Of a DNA stretch of 64,000 nucleotides, positions 43,264-52,566 are shown one piece after another. Source of the stretch: Phytopseudomonas flavescens (GTDB taxonomy: Bacteria > Pseudomonadota > Gammaproteobacteria > Pseudomonadales > Pseudomonadaceae); assembly GCF_900100535.1 (NCBI RefSeq), contig NZ_FNDG01000012.1, forward strand, positions 62,001 through 126,000, given 5' to 3'. Position 1 is the first letter of the stretch, and each line of letters starts with the position of its first letter. Position numbers and translations under genes: made by a program. The notes under the pieces were generated by a model, which saw nothing but the letters and a program-made list of their open reading frames with translations, ran no database searches and had not been told where the DNA came from.

Positions 43264-44445
43264 ATGCAAGATGTCGTCATCGTCGCCGCCACCCGTACCG
43301 CCATTGGCAGTTTCCAGGGGGCGCTGGCGGCTATTGCGGCCACCGAGCTGGGCGCAGCGGTGATCCGTCGCCTGCTCGAACAGACCGGCCTGGATGGCAA
43401 TCAGGTGGATGAAGTGATCCTCGGCCATGTGCTCAGCGCCGGCGCCGGGCAAAACACCGCCCGCCAGGCGGCCATCGCTGCCGGCCTGCCCCATGCCGTA
43501 CCGGCCCTGGCCCTCAACAAGGTCTGCGGCTCGGGGCTCAAGGCCCTACACCTCGCGGCCCAGGCCATTCGCTGCGGCGATGCCGAGGTGATCATCGCCG
43601 GCGGCATGGAAAACATGAGCCTGGCGCCCTACGTGCTGCCCAAGGCACGCACCGGATTGCGCATGGGCCATGGCCAACTGATCGACAGCATGATCAGCGA
43701 CGGGCTGTGGGATGCCTTCAACGATTACCACATGGGCATCACCGCCGAGAACCTGGTGGACAAATACGCCATCAGCCGAGAGGCCCAGGATGCCTTCGCG
43801 GCAGCCTCCCAGCAGAAAGCCGTGGCAGCCATCGAGTCCGGGCGTTTCGCCGAGGAGATCACCCCGATCCTGATTCCCCAGCGCAAGGGTGAGCCCATCG
43901 CCTTCGCCACCGACGAGCAGCCCCGCCCGGGCACCACGGCCGAAGCCCTGGCCAAGCTGAAACCGGCCTTCAAGAAAGACGGCAGCGTCACCGCCGGCAA
44001 TGCCTCGAGCCTCAACGACGGCGCAGCTGCGGTGCTGCTGATGAGCGCGAGCAAAGCGCAGAGTCTGGGGCTGCCGGTACTGGCGCGGATCAAGGCGTAC
44101 GCCAACGCCGGCGTCGACCCGGCGATCATGGGCATCGGCCCGGTATCGGCCACCCGCCGCAGCCTCGACAAGGCCGGCTGGTCCCTCGACCAGCTCGACC
44201 TGATCGAGGCCAATGAAGCCTTCGCCGCCCAGGCCCTGTCGGTCGGCCAGGAGTTGGGCTGGGATGCTGCAAAGGTCAACGTCAACGGCGGGGCCATCGC
44301 CCTCGGCCACCCGATTGGCGCCTCCGGTTGCCGCGTACTGGTCACCTTGCTGCACGAGATGCTCAAGCGTGACGCGAAAAAAGGCCTGGCGACGCTGTGT
44401 ATCGGCGGTGGCCAGGGGGTGGCGCTGCTGCTCGAGCGGGATTGA
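43264..44445 (+). CDS. Acetyl-CoA C-acetyltransferase (thiolase)
   Basis: 393 residues, full-length degradative/biosynthetic thiolase. The acyl-accepting Cys is in [10 protein letters not shown] near residue 89, the His in [14 protein letters not shown] near 349, and the second Cys in LCIGGGQG near 379. It joins or cleaves acetoacetyl-CoA. The ATG at 43264 has CCAGGAGAATCCC directly before it; an open frame further upstream is not conserved. The gene is monocistronic and could serve ketone-body or leucine catabolism, whose genes (liu) lie nearby, but it is not in that operon. Confidence 0.93.
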   Translation: MQDVVIVAATRTAIGSFQGALAAIAATELGAAVIRRLLEQTGLDGNQVDEVILGHVLSAGAGQNTARQAAIAAGLPHAVPALALNKVCGSGLKALHLAAQAIRCGDAEVIIAGGMENMSLAPYVLPKARTGLRMGHGQLIDSMISDGLWDAFNDYHMGITAENLVDKYAISREAQDAFAAASQQKAVAAIESGRFAEEITPILIPQRKGEPIAFATDEQPRPGTTAEALAKLKPAFKKDGSVTAGNASSLNDGAAAVLLMSASKAQSLGLPVLARIKAYANAGVDPAIMGIGPVSATRRSLDKAGWSLDQLDLIEANEAFAAQALSVGQELGWDAAKVNVNGGAIALGHPIGASGCRVLVTLLHEMLKRDAKKGLATLCIGGGQGVALLLERD

Positions 44446-44531
44446 AAACGGCGAGGACCAGCCACCGGTTGGGCCTGCCACTCAAGGGCCGGTTCGCGAT
44501 ACGATCAGGCTCCATCCCAACGAATCTCCCC

Positions 44532-44825
44532 ATGAACGATCTCCCGACCCTCCACTATCTGTTCGCCGACTGCGGCAAAACCTGCCCGCAGCGCCCGGAC
44601 GTCACGGCCATCGTGCTCTTCGCCCTGCTCTGCGAGGATGGCGACGTGGTGTACCTGGAAATCCGCTACACCGACTACGCCAGCGGCCAGTTCGAAGGCG
44701 ATCACCTCTGGCTGTCGCTGGAGGAAGCGATGCATTCCGCCCTGGAGGATCACGGCATCGCCGAGGCTGACTGGCGAGCGCTGTCGGCGCGGGAGATCGC
44801 CCGCATAGACCGCACCATCGAGTGA
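44532..44825 (+). CDS. Conserved hypothetical protein, 97 residues
   Basis: Small acidic soluble protein starting MNDLPTLHYLFADCGKTCP. A CGKTC pair of cysteines lies near residues 14-18; the rest is hydrophilic with no recognised motif. The ATG at 44532 follows CGAATCTCCCC, a weak ribosome site. It lies 86 bases after the thiolase on the same strand and before an SDR pseudogene. I do not recognise a family. Codon use looks normal for the region. Confidence 0.6.
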   Translation: MNDLPTLHYLFADCGKTCPQRPDVTAIVLFALLCEDGDVVYLEIRYTDYASGQFEGDHLWLSLEEAMHSALEDHGIAEADWRALSAREIARIDRTIE

Positions 44826-44851
44826 CGGCCAGGGCTCAGGGCCGCTAGCTG

Positions 44852-45381
44852 GTGCCGCACGGCACGGCGATGATCGACAGCCTCGGCGCCATCGACGTGC
44901 CGGTGGTCAACGCCGGCGTGTTCGTCGCGGGCAACCCCCTGGAGCTGGATACCGATACCGTCGACCAGCTCTTCACCATCAATATCAACGCGCCCTACCA
45001 TGCAGCGGTCAGTGCGGCGCGGCAGATGCCAGCCGGCGGCCGGATCACCCTGATCGGCTCGAACATCGCCGACCGCGCATCAATGCCGGGCATGGCCGCC
45101 TATGGCGCCAGCAAGGCCGCATTGAGTGGCATGGTCAAGGGACTGGCAAGGGACTTCGGCGCGCGTGACATTACCGTCAACGTCGTGTAACCAGGCCCGA
45201 CCGACACCGGGATGAACCCGGTCGACGGCCCGCTGAACGAGCTGATGCACAGCTTCATGGCGATCAATCGACACGCGCCCGCAGCGATGAAATCGCCAGC
45301 ATGGTGGCCTGGCTGGCGGGTGCCGAAGCCGGGCTGGTGACCGGTGCCGCGCTGACCATCGACAGTGGCTTCGCGGCCTGA
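44852..45381 (+). pseudogene. Degraded SDR gene, bdcA-like
   Basis: The readable segments match the BdcA-type SDR order: VVNAGVFVAGNPLELD, NINAPYHAAVSAARQMP, GMAAYGASKAALSGM, ITVNVV, then PGPTDTGMNP, and finally SMVAWLAG with VTGAALTIDSGFAA. Three lesions are visible. The N-terminal cofactor-binding third is missing. The Gln codon after ITVNVV is a TAA stop (45188-45190). A frameshift near 45270 separates NRHA from the EIASMVAWLAG tail, which reads to a stop at 45381. BdcA is a c-di-GMP-binding biofilm-dispersal protein in E. coli. The gene is almost certainly inactive. Confidence 0.82.
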
Positions 45382-45427
45382 ACGTCACCGCTCCTCTGCT
45401 GCGCCCATTCGGGTGGTGACCGCTCGC

Positions 45428-45859
45428 TCAGGTCACCCGCTCGGCCACGGGCAGCTTGGCAATGGCGTCACGGGTTTCACGGTCCTGGGCATCGCGCCAG
45501 GTACGAAAGGCGTCCAGCTCGCTGCCCCAGGTTCTCATGACCCAGGCGAGCACAGCCAGGTCGTCCACCAGCCCCAGGCCGGGAATGATGTCGGGAATGG
45601 CATCCAGCGGTGACACGAAATACAGCAGGCCAGCCACCACGGCGAGCAGCGCCTGCGGATTGATCGTCCGGTAGCTGCCTCGCCACCAGGCCACGCAGAG
45701 CTCCTGCAGCAGGCTCAGATCACCTCTCAACGAGGACAGGCTGCGCCCGCCGCCCGTGCTTTTACGGGTTACCGCCAGCAACAATGCAGGCAGGCGGCCA
45801 CGCTTCAGGAAACGTTGCGCCAATGGCAGGTAGCGGGCGAAATTCCACGGTGCTTTCAT
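45428..45859 (-). CDS. DUF1232 (YkvA-like) membrane protein
   Basis: 143 residues. The DUF1232 core YFVSPLDAIPDIIPGLGLVDDLAVLAWV is near residues 80-107 and contains a hydrophobic hairpin; the N-terminus is basic. ATG at 45859 is preferred over GTG 45865 because GAGGAG lies five bases upstream. The function of the family is unknown. It is monocistronic, with AT-rich DNA and DnaA-like boxes upstream. Confidence 0.85.
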   Translation of the reverse strand: MKAPWNFARYLPLAQRFLKRGRLPALLLAVTRKSTGGGRSLSSLRGDLSLLQELCVAWWRGSYRTINPQALLAVVAGLLYFVSPLDAIPDIIPGLGLVDDLAVLAWVMRTWGSELDAFRTWRDAQDRETRDAIAKLPVAERVT

Positions 45860-46310
45860 GACCACTCCTCGTCAGCCCGCGTGTTCGCTGGGCTGTCTGT
45901 GGTTATCCACCATAGCTGTGGATAACCTTGTGAACAGTTATTGGATTAGCTTACCAAACGCCCTCGCCATGCGGCCTTGCCACAGATCGGACATTTTTTA
46001 TCCAGCAGATAAAATCCTTAATAATCAATAATTTAAAAAAATCAAAAGATTTCTTAAAAAATCTGACCAAGTCAATGAGACAGCTCATCGCGATGTGTAT
46101 AACCACCACTCGGGGGGTTGCATTCGCGCCGCTTTGCGGCTAGGCACATGCTCCGATTCCAGCACCCTGCCCGGCGCCAAGGCCACCGGGGTCTTTTCCA
46201 AGGCCACAGGGTCGTGGCGGCCAGCCCACGAGGACAGCGGCGGTGCCGATAGCCAGCCGCGGAAACGAAAACGCCCCGTAGAACGGGGCGTCGTCTCGAA
46301 GCAGATCTGC
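45860..46310. other. Non-coding gap with two DnaA-box-like sites and an AT-rich tract
   Basis: TTATCCACC (45903-45911) and TGTGGATAA (45917-45925, an exact DnaA box on the minus strand) face each other six bases apart. About 70 bases further right begins a strongly AT-rich tract (about 45997-46070, with ATTTAAAAAAATC). From 46085 on, the DNA returns to high GC with no supported gene. Origin-like features occur without any dnaA/dnaN genes nearby, so this is more likely a DnaA-binding or regulatory site than oriC. Confidence 0.4.
46262..46291 (-). terminator. Rho-independent terminator of the FKBP gene
   Basis: ACGCCCCG-TAGAA-CGGGGCGT is a perfect eight-base stem. On the minus strand it is followed by TTTTCGTTTCC, 20 bases after the FKBP stop. 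Confidence 0.85.
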
Positions 46311-47045
46311 TTACTTGGCCGGAGCGGCCTCAGGTGCCTGTTCCTGAGCAGCCTTGTCCTTGATGGCCAGCAGCTCGAGATCGAACACCAGCACCGAGTT
46401 GGCAGGAATCGCGGGGCTCGGGCTCTGCGCGCCATAGGCCAGGTCGGCAGGGATATACAGTTTGTACTTCTCGCCGACGTGCATCAGTTGCAGGCCTTCC
46501 ACCCAACCCGGAATCACGCCGCCGACTGGCAGATCGATCGGAGTGCCACGCTCGACGGAGCTGTCGAACACGGTGCCGTCGGTGAGCTTGCCTTCGTAGT
46601 GAACGGTGACCACGTCGTCGGCCTTGGGCTGAGGACCGTCAGCCTTCTTGACCACTTCGTACTGCAGACCGGAAGCGGTGGTGGTGACGCCGTCACGCTT
46701 GCCGTTCTCATCCAGGAACTTCTTGCCGGCCTGGGCCGCTTCTTCGTTCATTTTGGTCATGCGCTCTTCGGCGCGCTTCTGCAGGAAAGCAAAAGCCTCG
46801 ACCAGCTCTTCGTCTTTCAGGCGTTGCTCTTTCTTGCCAACGGCGTCCTCGATACCTTGGGCGACAGCTTTCGGGTCCAGATCGTCCATGCCTTCCTGAG
46901 CCAGGCTCTTGCCCATGTTCAGGCCAATGCCGTAGGAAGCTTTCTGGGCCGGGCTTTCCAGTTTCACTTCGCTGGTTTGCGAATCACAACCGGCGAGCAC
47001 CAGGCCCACCAGGGCGATCGCTGCTGCCAAACGATGCTGTTTCAT
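46311..47045 (-). CDS. FKBP-type peptidyl-prolyl isomerase lipoprotein (MIP/FkpA-like)
   Basis: 244 residues. The N-terminus MKQHRLAAAIALVGLVLAGC is a lipoprotein signal with lipobox LAGC (Cys 20). A helical dimerisation region follows (residues ~35-110), then an FKBP domain from about 125 with VTVHYEGKLTDGTVFDSS and VIPGWVEGLQLM and the end VLVFDLELL. It catalyses proline isomerisation for protein folding in the periplasm, anchored to a membrane. The ATG at 47045 has AAGGAATCAGC upstream. It has its own strong terminator. The exact orthologue name is uncertain. Confidence 0.9.
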   Translation of the reverse strand: MKQHRLAAAIALVGLVLAGCDSQTSEVKLESPAQKASYGIGLNMGKSLAQEGMDDLDPKAVAQGIEDAVGKKEQRLKDEELVEAFAFLQKRAEERMTKMNEEAAQAGKKFLDENGKRDGVTTTASGLQYEVVKKADGPQPKADDVVTVHYEGKLTDGTVFDSSVERGTPIDLPVGGVIPGWVEGLQLMHVGEKYKLYIPADLAYGAQSPSPAIPANSVLVFDLELLAIKDKAAQEQAPEAAPAK

Positions 47046-47191
47046 GCTGATTCCTTGTCCGCTGCGCCCTAGGGCAATCGAGTGAAGGCGCGAGCTTAGG
47101 GGGTGTGGGTATATCAACGCAAGCCGCGTCGCTGTGAATTGTTCAGGCAGATCACGCAGGCCCAGCGAGAAGTGCCGAGCGCAAGCGGGAT

Positions 47192-47210
47192 ACTGAACGG
47201 ATCGTTCAGT
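47192..47210. promoter_or_regulatory. Palindromic operator-like site
   Basis: ACTGAAC-GGATC-GTTCAGT is a perfect seven-base inverted repeat, the type bound by TetR-family regulators. It lies in the 259-base gap between the FKBP gene start and the end of the liu operon, with no TetR gene nearby. Confidence 0.4.
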
Positions 47211-47304
47211 TCGCCGCGGCGATTCATCGAAGCAGCAGCGTAACTGACTAGCGGGTATGAGTTTTTTTACCCGTATAAGTTCATTGGCAGACCGTGATCC
47301 GGCC

Positions 47305-48207
47305 TCACCAAGCAGATGCATGTCGCCTCGCCACCCGCGAAGCGGACTGGCGCCCCAGCGAGCGACTGATGCGCTGCCCGGCAACGATCAAGCGCGGCAG
47401 ATCGACACCGGTTTCGATGCCGAGGCCTTGCAGCATGTCGAGCACATCCTCGCTCGCCACGTTACCGGTCGCGCCCCTGGCATAGGGACAGCCGCCCAGA
47501 CCGGCAACCGAACTGTCGAACACCGAGATGCCTTCCAGCAGGCTGGCATGGATGTTGGCCAGCGCATGCCCATGGGTGTCGTGGAAGTGCCCAGCCAGTC
47601 GCTCGCGTGGTACCACGCGCGCCACCACGTCGAGCAACTGCCGCACAGCGTCAGGCATCCCCACGCCAATGGTGTCGCCCAGTGAGATCTCATGGCAGCC
47701 CATGGCCTGTAATTCTCGGGAAACCGCAGCGACCTGGTGAGCCGAGATGGCGCCGTCATAGGGGCACCCCAGCACGCACGACACATAACCACGCACCCGG
47801 ATGGCGTGCCGCTGAGCCACCTCCAGCAGCGGTTGAAAGCGCGTCAGGCTTTCAGCGATCGAACAGTTGATATTTCGCCGGGAAAAACCCTCGGACGCCG
47901 CCGCGAACACGGCGACTTCCTTCACGCCGGCATCGATTGCCGCCTCCAGCCCTTTCAGGTTGGGCGTCAACGCCGCGTAGGTGACACCGGGTCGCTGCTC
48001 GATAGCGGCGAATACCTCGGCACTGCCGGCCATCTGTGGGACCCACCTGGGTGATACGAAACTGCCGACTTCTATATAACCGAGCCCCGTCGCACTCAGG
48101 TCGTCCACCAGGCGCACCTTGTCGGCCACGCTGATCGGCTGTTTCTCGTTCTGTAGACCGTCCCGCGGGCCGACTTCCACCAGGCGCACGTGGCTGGGCA
48201 GGCTCAT
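47305..48207 (-). CDS. liuE: Hydroxymethylglutaryl-CoA lyase LiuE
   Basis: 300 residues, TIM-barrel lyase that splits HMG-CoA into acetoacetate and acetyl-CoA, the last step of leucine degradation. The motif EVGPRDGLQNE near residue 11 binds metal and substrate, HFHDTHGHALAN near 233 supplies metal-binding His, and GLGGCPYARGATGN near 264 carries the active-site Cys. The start (48207) overlaps the liuD stop. It is the last gene of liuRABCDE. A weak hairpin (CGGGTA/TACCCG, 47252-47273) lies just past the stop and could end transcription. Confidence 0.94.
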   Translation of the reverse strand: MSLPSHVRLVEVGPRDGLQNEKQPISVADKVRLVDDLSATGLGYIEVGSFVSPRWVPQMAGSAEVFAAIEQRPGVTYAALTPNLKGLEAAIDAGVKEVAVFAAASEGFSRRNINCSIAESLTRFQPLLEVAQRHAIRVRGYVSCVLGCPYDGAISAHQVAAVSRELQAMGCHEISLGDTIGVGMPDAVRQLLDVVARVVPRERLAGHFHDTHGHALANIHASLLEGISVFDSSVAGLGGCPYARGATGNVASEDVLDMLQGLGIETGVDLPRLIVAGQRISRSLGRQSASRVARRHASAW

Positions 48208-50111
48208 GGCTGCGCCTCCAATTCGACCAGCACCGCACCTTCGCCGATCAGCTCGCCCTCGGCGCAGTGGATCTCCTTGACCGTGCCCGCCTGCGGTGCC
48301 CGGATACTGTGTTCCATCTTCATGGCCTCCAGCACCACCAGCGTGGCACCGGCCTCCACCTGCTGCCCCGGCTCGACCAGAACGCGAACGATGCTGCCGT
48401 TCATGGGTGCGGTGAGCCCACCCTGGTGGAGACTGCCCGCCTCGGCAGCGGCAAGCGGATCGAAGCGGCGTACGGCGAGCCACTCCACGCCCCTGCGCAG
48501 ATACAGGGTGTCGCCCTGCCGCAGGGTCTCGGCCTTGGCTACCGCGCGGGCGGGACGGGCCTGGAGCACCAGGCTGCGGCGGACGTCACCACACACCAGC
48601 GTCATAGGCACCTCGGCCGGCAAACCGCTGCGCCAGGCATTGCGTGCGGCCCAGGGTGAGTACGGGTCGTCGGCCCGCCGCCGCTCGATATCGGTGGCCA
48701 GGAATGCTGCCGCTGCCTGCTGCCAGAATGCCTCCGGCAGCGCTTCGGCCGGCGGTAGCAGCTGCGCCTGGTGACGCTCGATGAAACCGGTATCCAGTTG
48801 CGCCGCAGTGAATGCAGGGTTGGCCAGGATACGCTGCAGGAACGCCAGGTTGGTCTTGAAACCGCCGACCACGGTTTCCCCCAGCATGGCCAGGAGTCGC
48901 TGACGGGCCTCTTCACGGTTTTCGCCCCAGGCGATCAGCTTGGCCAGCATCGGGTCGTAGAACGGCGACACCTCATCGCCCTGCTCCACGCCACTGTCGA
49001 CCCGCCGCCCCGGCCCGGCCGCAGGCTCGCGGTACAGGTCGAGGTGCCCGCTGGCCGGCAGGAAGCCGCCTTCGGGGTCTTCGGCGTACAGGCGTACCTC
49101 GATGGCATGGCCATCGAGCGGCACCTGCTCCTGGCGGATCGGCAGCGGCTCGCCACGCGCCACGCGGATCTGCCAGGCCACCAGATCCAGGCCGGTAATG
49201 GCTTCGGTCACCGGGTGCTCGACCTGCAGACGGGTGTTCATCTCCATGAAGAAGAAATCGCCCCGGGCATCGAGGAGAAACTCCACCGTGCCCGCGCCGA
49301 CATAACCGATGGCCTGGGCGGCTCGCACGGCGGACTCACCCATGGCACGACGCAGCTCGGGCGACAGGCCCGGCGCGGGGGCTTCTTCCACCACTTTCTG
49401 ATGACGCCGCTGGATCGAGCAGTCACGCTCAAAGAGGTACAGGCAGTTGCCGTGCTGATCGGCGAATACCTGGATCTCCACGTGACGCGGCTGCAACAGG
49501 TATTTTTCCACCAGCATGCGTCCGTCGCCGAACGCCGACTGCGCTTCACGCTGCGCGGACGCCAGGGCCTCGGCCAGTTGGCTTTCACTCTCGACCACCT
49601 TCATGCCCTTACCGCCGCCGCCGGCAGTGGCCTTGAGCAACACCGGATAGCCGATACTCGCGGCTGCCGCGCGGAAGGTTTGCAGATCCTGGGCCTCGCC
49701 GTGGTAACCCGGTACCAGCGGTACACCGGCCTCCTCCATCAGCGCCTTGGCGGCGGATTTGCTACCCATGGCATCGATGGCACTGGCCGGCGGGCCGAGA
49801 AAGATCAGCCCGGCCGCTTCGAGCTTGCGCGCGAAGCTGGCGTTCTCGGACAGAAAGCCGTAGCCAGGATGAATGGCTTGCGCGCCACTGGCCCGCGCAG
49901 CCTCGATGATGCTGTCCATCAGCAGGTAGCTGTCGCTGGGCTTGGCGCCGCCCAGGTCGATGGCGATATCCGCCTCGCGCACGTGCCGGGCACTGCGGTC
50001 GATGGCGCTGTGGACAGCCACCGTGGTCAGTCCGAGCGCCTTGGCGGTGCGCATCACCCGGCAGGCGATCTCGCCGCGGTTGGCGATCAGAAGCGTATCG
50101 ATGGTTTTCAT
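48204..50111 (-). CDS. liuD: Methylcrotonyl-CoA carboxylase biotin-carrying alpha subunit LiuD
   Basis: 635 residues. N-terminal biotin carboxylase domain (LLIANRGEIACRV near residue 8, ATP loop GGGGKGMKVV near 163) and C-terminal biotinyl domain with EAMKMEHS, the Lys being the biotin site, near 597. With LiuB it carboxylates 3-methylcrotonyl-CoA. The gene overlaps liuC (ATGA) and liuE, so it is translationally coupled inside the operon. Length and domain order are those of the family. Confidence 0.95.
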   Translation of the reverse strand: MKTIDTLLIANRGEIACRVMRTAKALGLTTVAVHSAIDRSARHVREADIAIDLGGAKPSDSYLLMDSIIEAARASGAQAIHPGYGFLSENASFARKLEAAGLIFLGPPASAIDAMGSKSAAKALMEEAGVPLVPGYHGEAQDLQTFRAAAASIGYPVLLKATAGGGGKGMKVVESESQLAEALASAQREAQSAFGDGRMLVEKYLLQPRHVEIQVFADQHGNCLYLFERDCSIQRRHQKVVEEAPAPGLSPELRRAMGESAVRAAQAIGYVGAGTVEFLLDARGDFFFMEMNTRLQVEHPVTEAITGLDLVAWQIRVARGEPLPIRQEQVPLDGHAIEVRLYAEDPEGGFLPASGHLDLYREPAAGPGRRVDSGVEQGDEVSPFYDPMLAKLIAWGENREEARQRLLAMLGETVVGGFKTNLAFLQRILANPAFTAAQLDTGFIERHQAQLLPPAEALPEAFWQQAAAAFLATDIERRRADDPYSPWAARNAWRSGLPAEVPMTLVCGDVRRSLVLQARPARAVAKAETLRQGDTLYLRRGVEWLAVRRFDPLAAAEAGSLHQGGLTAPMNGSIVRVLVEPGQQVEAGATLVVLEAMKMEHSIRAPQAGTVKEIHCAEGELIGEGAVLVELEAQP

Positions 50112-50905
50112 GACTGTGCCTGCCAGGCGGGTGGACGTTTGTGCAGAAAGGCCGCAAGGCCTTCCTGCCCTTCTGCACTGACGCGAATGCCGGCGATCAC
50201 GCTCTCGGTGCGCTGACGCAGGGCGTCACCGAGCACCCCACTACCGACGCCGTGCAACAGCGCCTTGCTCTCGCGCATGGCTTGCGGGCTGTTGAGCAGC
50301 AGGTTGGCAATCCACTGCTCCACCTCGCCCTCCAGCTCGGCGGCGGGATAGCACTCGGCGAGCAGGCCCAGCTCCCGCGCACGCTCTCCGCTGAAGCGTT
50401 CGGCGCTGAGCGCGTAGCGGCGGGTAGCACGCTCGCCGATGGCCTGTACCACATAGGGGCTGATCACCGCGGGAACCAGGCCGATGCGCACCTCGGACAG
50501 GCTGAACGATGCCTCGCTGGCACCGATGGCGATGTCGCAGCAGGCGGTCAGCCCGACCGCACCGCCGAACGCGGCGCCCTGCACCACGGCCAGTGTCGGA
50601 CACGGCAAGTGATAGAGCAGGCTCATCAACTCGCCGAGCTGGTGGGCATCTCGCAGGTTGGCGGCGTAGTCGAGCTGCGCCGAAGCCTGCATCCAGCCCA
50701 GGTCGGCGCCAGCGGAAAAGTGCCGGCCCCGACCACGCAGGACCAGAAACCGCAGGCCGTCGTCAGCCGCCATCTGGCGCAATACCTGAATCAGCTCGTC
50801 GATCATCTCGGCGCTGAAGGCGTTGTGCTTGTCCGGGCGGTTCAGCCACAGGCTGACGACCCCGCGCGGGTCGGTGTGCAATTCGAGGGTGTTGAAATCG
50901 CTCAT
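50108..50905 (-). CDS. liuC: Methylglutaconyl-CoA hydratase LiuC
   Basis: 265-residue enoyl-CoA hydratase-fold enzyme that hydrates 3-methylglutaconyl-CoA to HMG-CoA. It shows HNAFSAEMI near residue 27, the oxyanion-hole GRHFSAGADLGWM near 61, and QGAAFGGAVGLTACCDIAI near 110 with the second oxyanion Gly; the acidic catalytic position is in SEVRIGLVPA. ATG 50905 is used; the frame upstream to 50968 has a non-conserved leader. It lies 19 bases after liuB and overlaps liuD. Confidence 0.94.
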   Translation of the reverse strand: MSDFNTLELHTDPRGVVSLWLNRPDKHNAFSAEMIDELIQVLRQMAADDGLRFLVLRGRGRHFSAGADLGWMQASAQLDYAANLRDAHQLGELMSLLYHLPCPTLAVVQGAAFGGAVGLTACCDIAIGASEASFSLSEVRIGLVPAVISPYVVQAIGERATRRYALSAERFSGERARELGLLAECYPAAELEGEVEQWIANLLLNSPQAMRESKALLHGVGSGVLGDALRQRTESVIAGIRVSAEGQEGLAAFLHKRPPAWQAQS

Positions 50906-50924
50906 CGGTCTGTCCTCGGCCAGG

Positions 50925-52532
50925 CTACATGCGCAACACGCCGAAGCGTGTCGGCTCGATGGGTGCATTGAGGCTGGCGGAAATCGCCAGGGCCAGCACC
51001 TCGCGGGTTTGTGCCGGGTCGATCACGCCGTCGTCCCACAGCCGCGCACTGGAGTAGAAGGCATGGGCCTGGCGCTCGTACTGTTCGACGATCGGCTGCT
51101 TGAGGCGCTGCTCGTCCTCGGCGGAAAACACTTCACCGGCCCGTTGCGCCTGCTCGTGCTTGACCTGCACCAGCACCCCGGCGGCCTGCTGCGCACCCAT
51201 CACGCCGATGCGCGCGTTGGGCCACATCCACAGAAAGCGCGGGTCATAGGCGCGGCCACACATACCGTAGTTACCGGCACCGAAGCTGCCACCGATGATC
51301 ACCGTGAACTTGGGTACCCGGGCGCAGGCCACCGCCGTGACCAGCTTGGCGCCGTGCTTGGCGATACCGCCTGCCTCGTATTTCTGCCCGACCATGAAAC
51401 CGGTGATGTTCTGCAAAAACAGCAACGGGATACCGCGCTGGCAGGCCAGTTCGATGAAGTGCGCGCCTTTCTGCGCGGCTTCGGCGAAGAGGATGCCGTT
51501 GTTGGCCAGAATGGCCACCGGGTAACCGTTGAGGTGCGCGAAACCACAGACCAGGGTGGTACCGAACAGCGCTTTGAATTCGTCGAGCTGCGAGTCGTCG
51601 ACGATCCGTGCGATCACCTCGCGGACGTCGAAGGGCTGCTTGGGGTCGGCGGGAATGACGCCATACAGCTCATCCGCGGCATAACGAGGCGCGATGGGCA
51701 GCCGCGCCTGCAGCTCGCCAAGCTTGCGCCAGTTGAGGTTGGCGACGCAGCGGCGCGCCAGGGCCAGGGCGTGCTGGTCGTCTTGCGCATAGTGATCGGC
51801 CACGCCACTGGTCTTGCAATGTACATCGGCGCCTCCCAACTCTTCGGCAGTGACCACCTCGCCCGTGGCCGCCTTTACCAGCGGCGGGCCGGCAAGAAAG
51901 ATGGTGGCCTGCTGGCGCACCATGATGGTCTCGTCGCTCATCGCCGGCACGTAGGCGCCACCCGCCGTGCACGACCCCATCACCACGGCGATCTGTGCAA
52001 TGCCCCGGGCACTCATGTTGGCCTGGTTGAAGAAGATCCGCCCGAAATGCTCGCGATCCGGAAATACTTCGTCCTGACGCGGCAGGTTGGCACCACCGGA
52101 ATCCACCAGGTAGATGCACGGCAGCCGATTCTCGCTGGCGATGGCCTGGGCACGCAGGTGTTTCTTCACGGTCAGCGGGTAGTAACTGCCGCCCTTCACC
52201 GTGGCATCGTTGGCGATGAGCATGCACTCGACGCCCTCGACACGACCGATCCCGGCGATCACCCCAGCGGCTGCGACGTCTTCGTCGTACACCTGGTAGG
52301 CGGCCAACTGGGCGATTTCCAGAAACGGCGAGCCCGGGTCAAGCAACCGGTCGATGCGCTCGCGAGGCAGCAGCTTGCCCCGTGCGGTATGTCGCTCTTG
52401 CGCCCTGGTTCCGCCACCTTCACGGATCCGGGCGAGCACGCCGTACAGCTCATCGACCTGTCCCAGCATGGTCTCGCGGTTGCAGACGTAATCGGCGCAA
52501 CGGGTATTCAATTGGCTGTGCAGGATGGCCAT
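50925..52532 (-). CDS. liuB: Methylcrotonyl-CoA carboxylase beta subunit LiuB
   Basis: 535-residue carboxyltransferase subunit with two crotonase-like halves. N-terminal half: [14 protein letters not shown] near residue 55 and [15 protein letters not shown] near 150. C-terminal half: [25 protein letters not shown] near 371 and [16 protein letters not shown] near 425. It transfers the carboxyl group from biotin on LiuD to methylcrotonyl-CoA. It lies 34 bases after liuA and 19 before liuC. No unusual feature is seen. Confidence 0.95.
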   Translation of the reverse strand: MAILHSQLNTRCADYVCNRETMLGQVDELYGVLARIREGGGTRAQERHTARGKLLPRERIDRLLDPGSPFLEIAQLAAYQVYDEDVAAAGVIAGIGRVEGVECMLIANDATVKGGSYYPLTVKKHLRAQAIASENRLPCIYLVDSGGANLPRQDEVFPDREHFGRIFFNQANMSARGIAQIAVVMGSCTAGGAYVPAMSDETIMVRQQATIFLAGPPLVKAATGEVVTAEELGGADVHCKTSGVADHYAQDDQHALALARRCVANLNWRKLGELQARLPIAPRYAADELYGVIPADPKQPFDVREVIARIVDDSQLDEFKALFGTTLVCGFAHLNGYPVAILANNGILFAEAAQKGAHFIELACQRGIPLLFLQNITGFMVGQKYEAGGIAKHGAKLVTAVACARVPKFTVIIGGSFGAGNYGMCGRAYDPRFLWMWPNARIGVMGAQQAAGVLVQVKHEQAQRAGEVFSAEDEQRLKQPIVEQYERQAHAFYSSARLWDDGVIDPAQTREVLALAISASLNAPIEPTRFGVLRM

Positions 52533-52566
52533 GACAGGGGCTCCGAGCGGTAGCGTGGGGCTTCAA

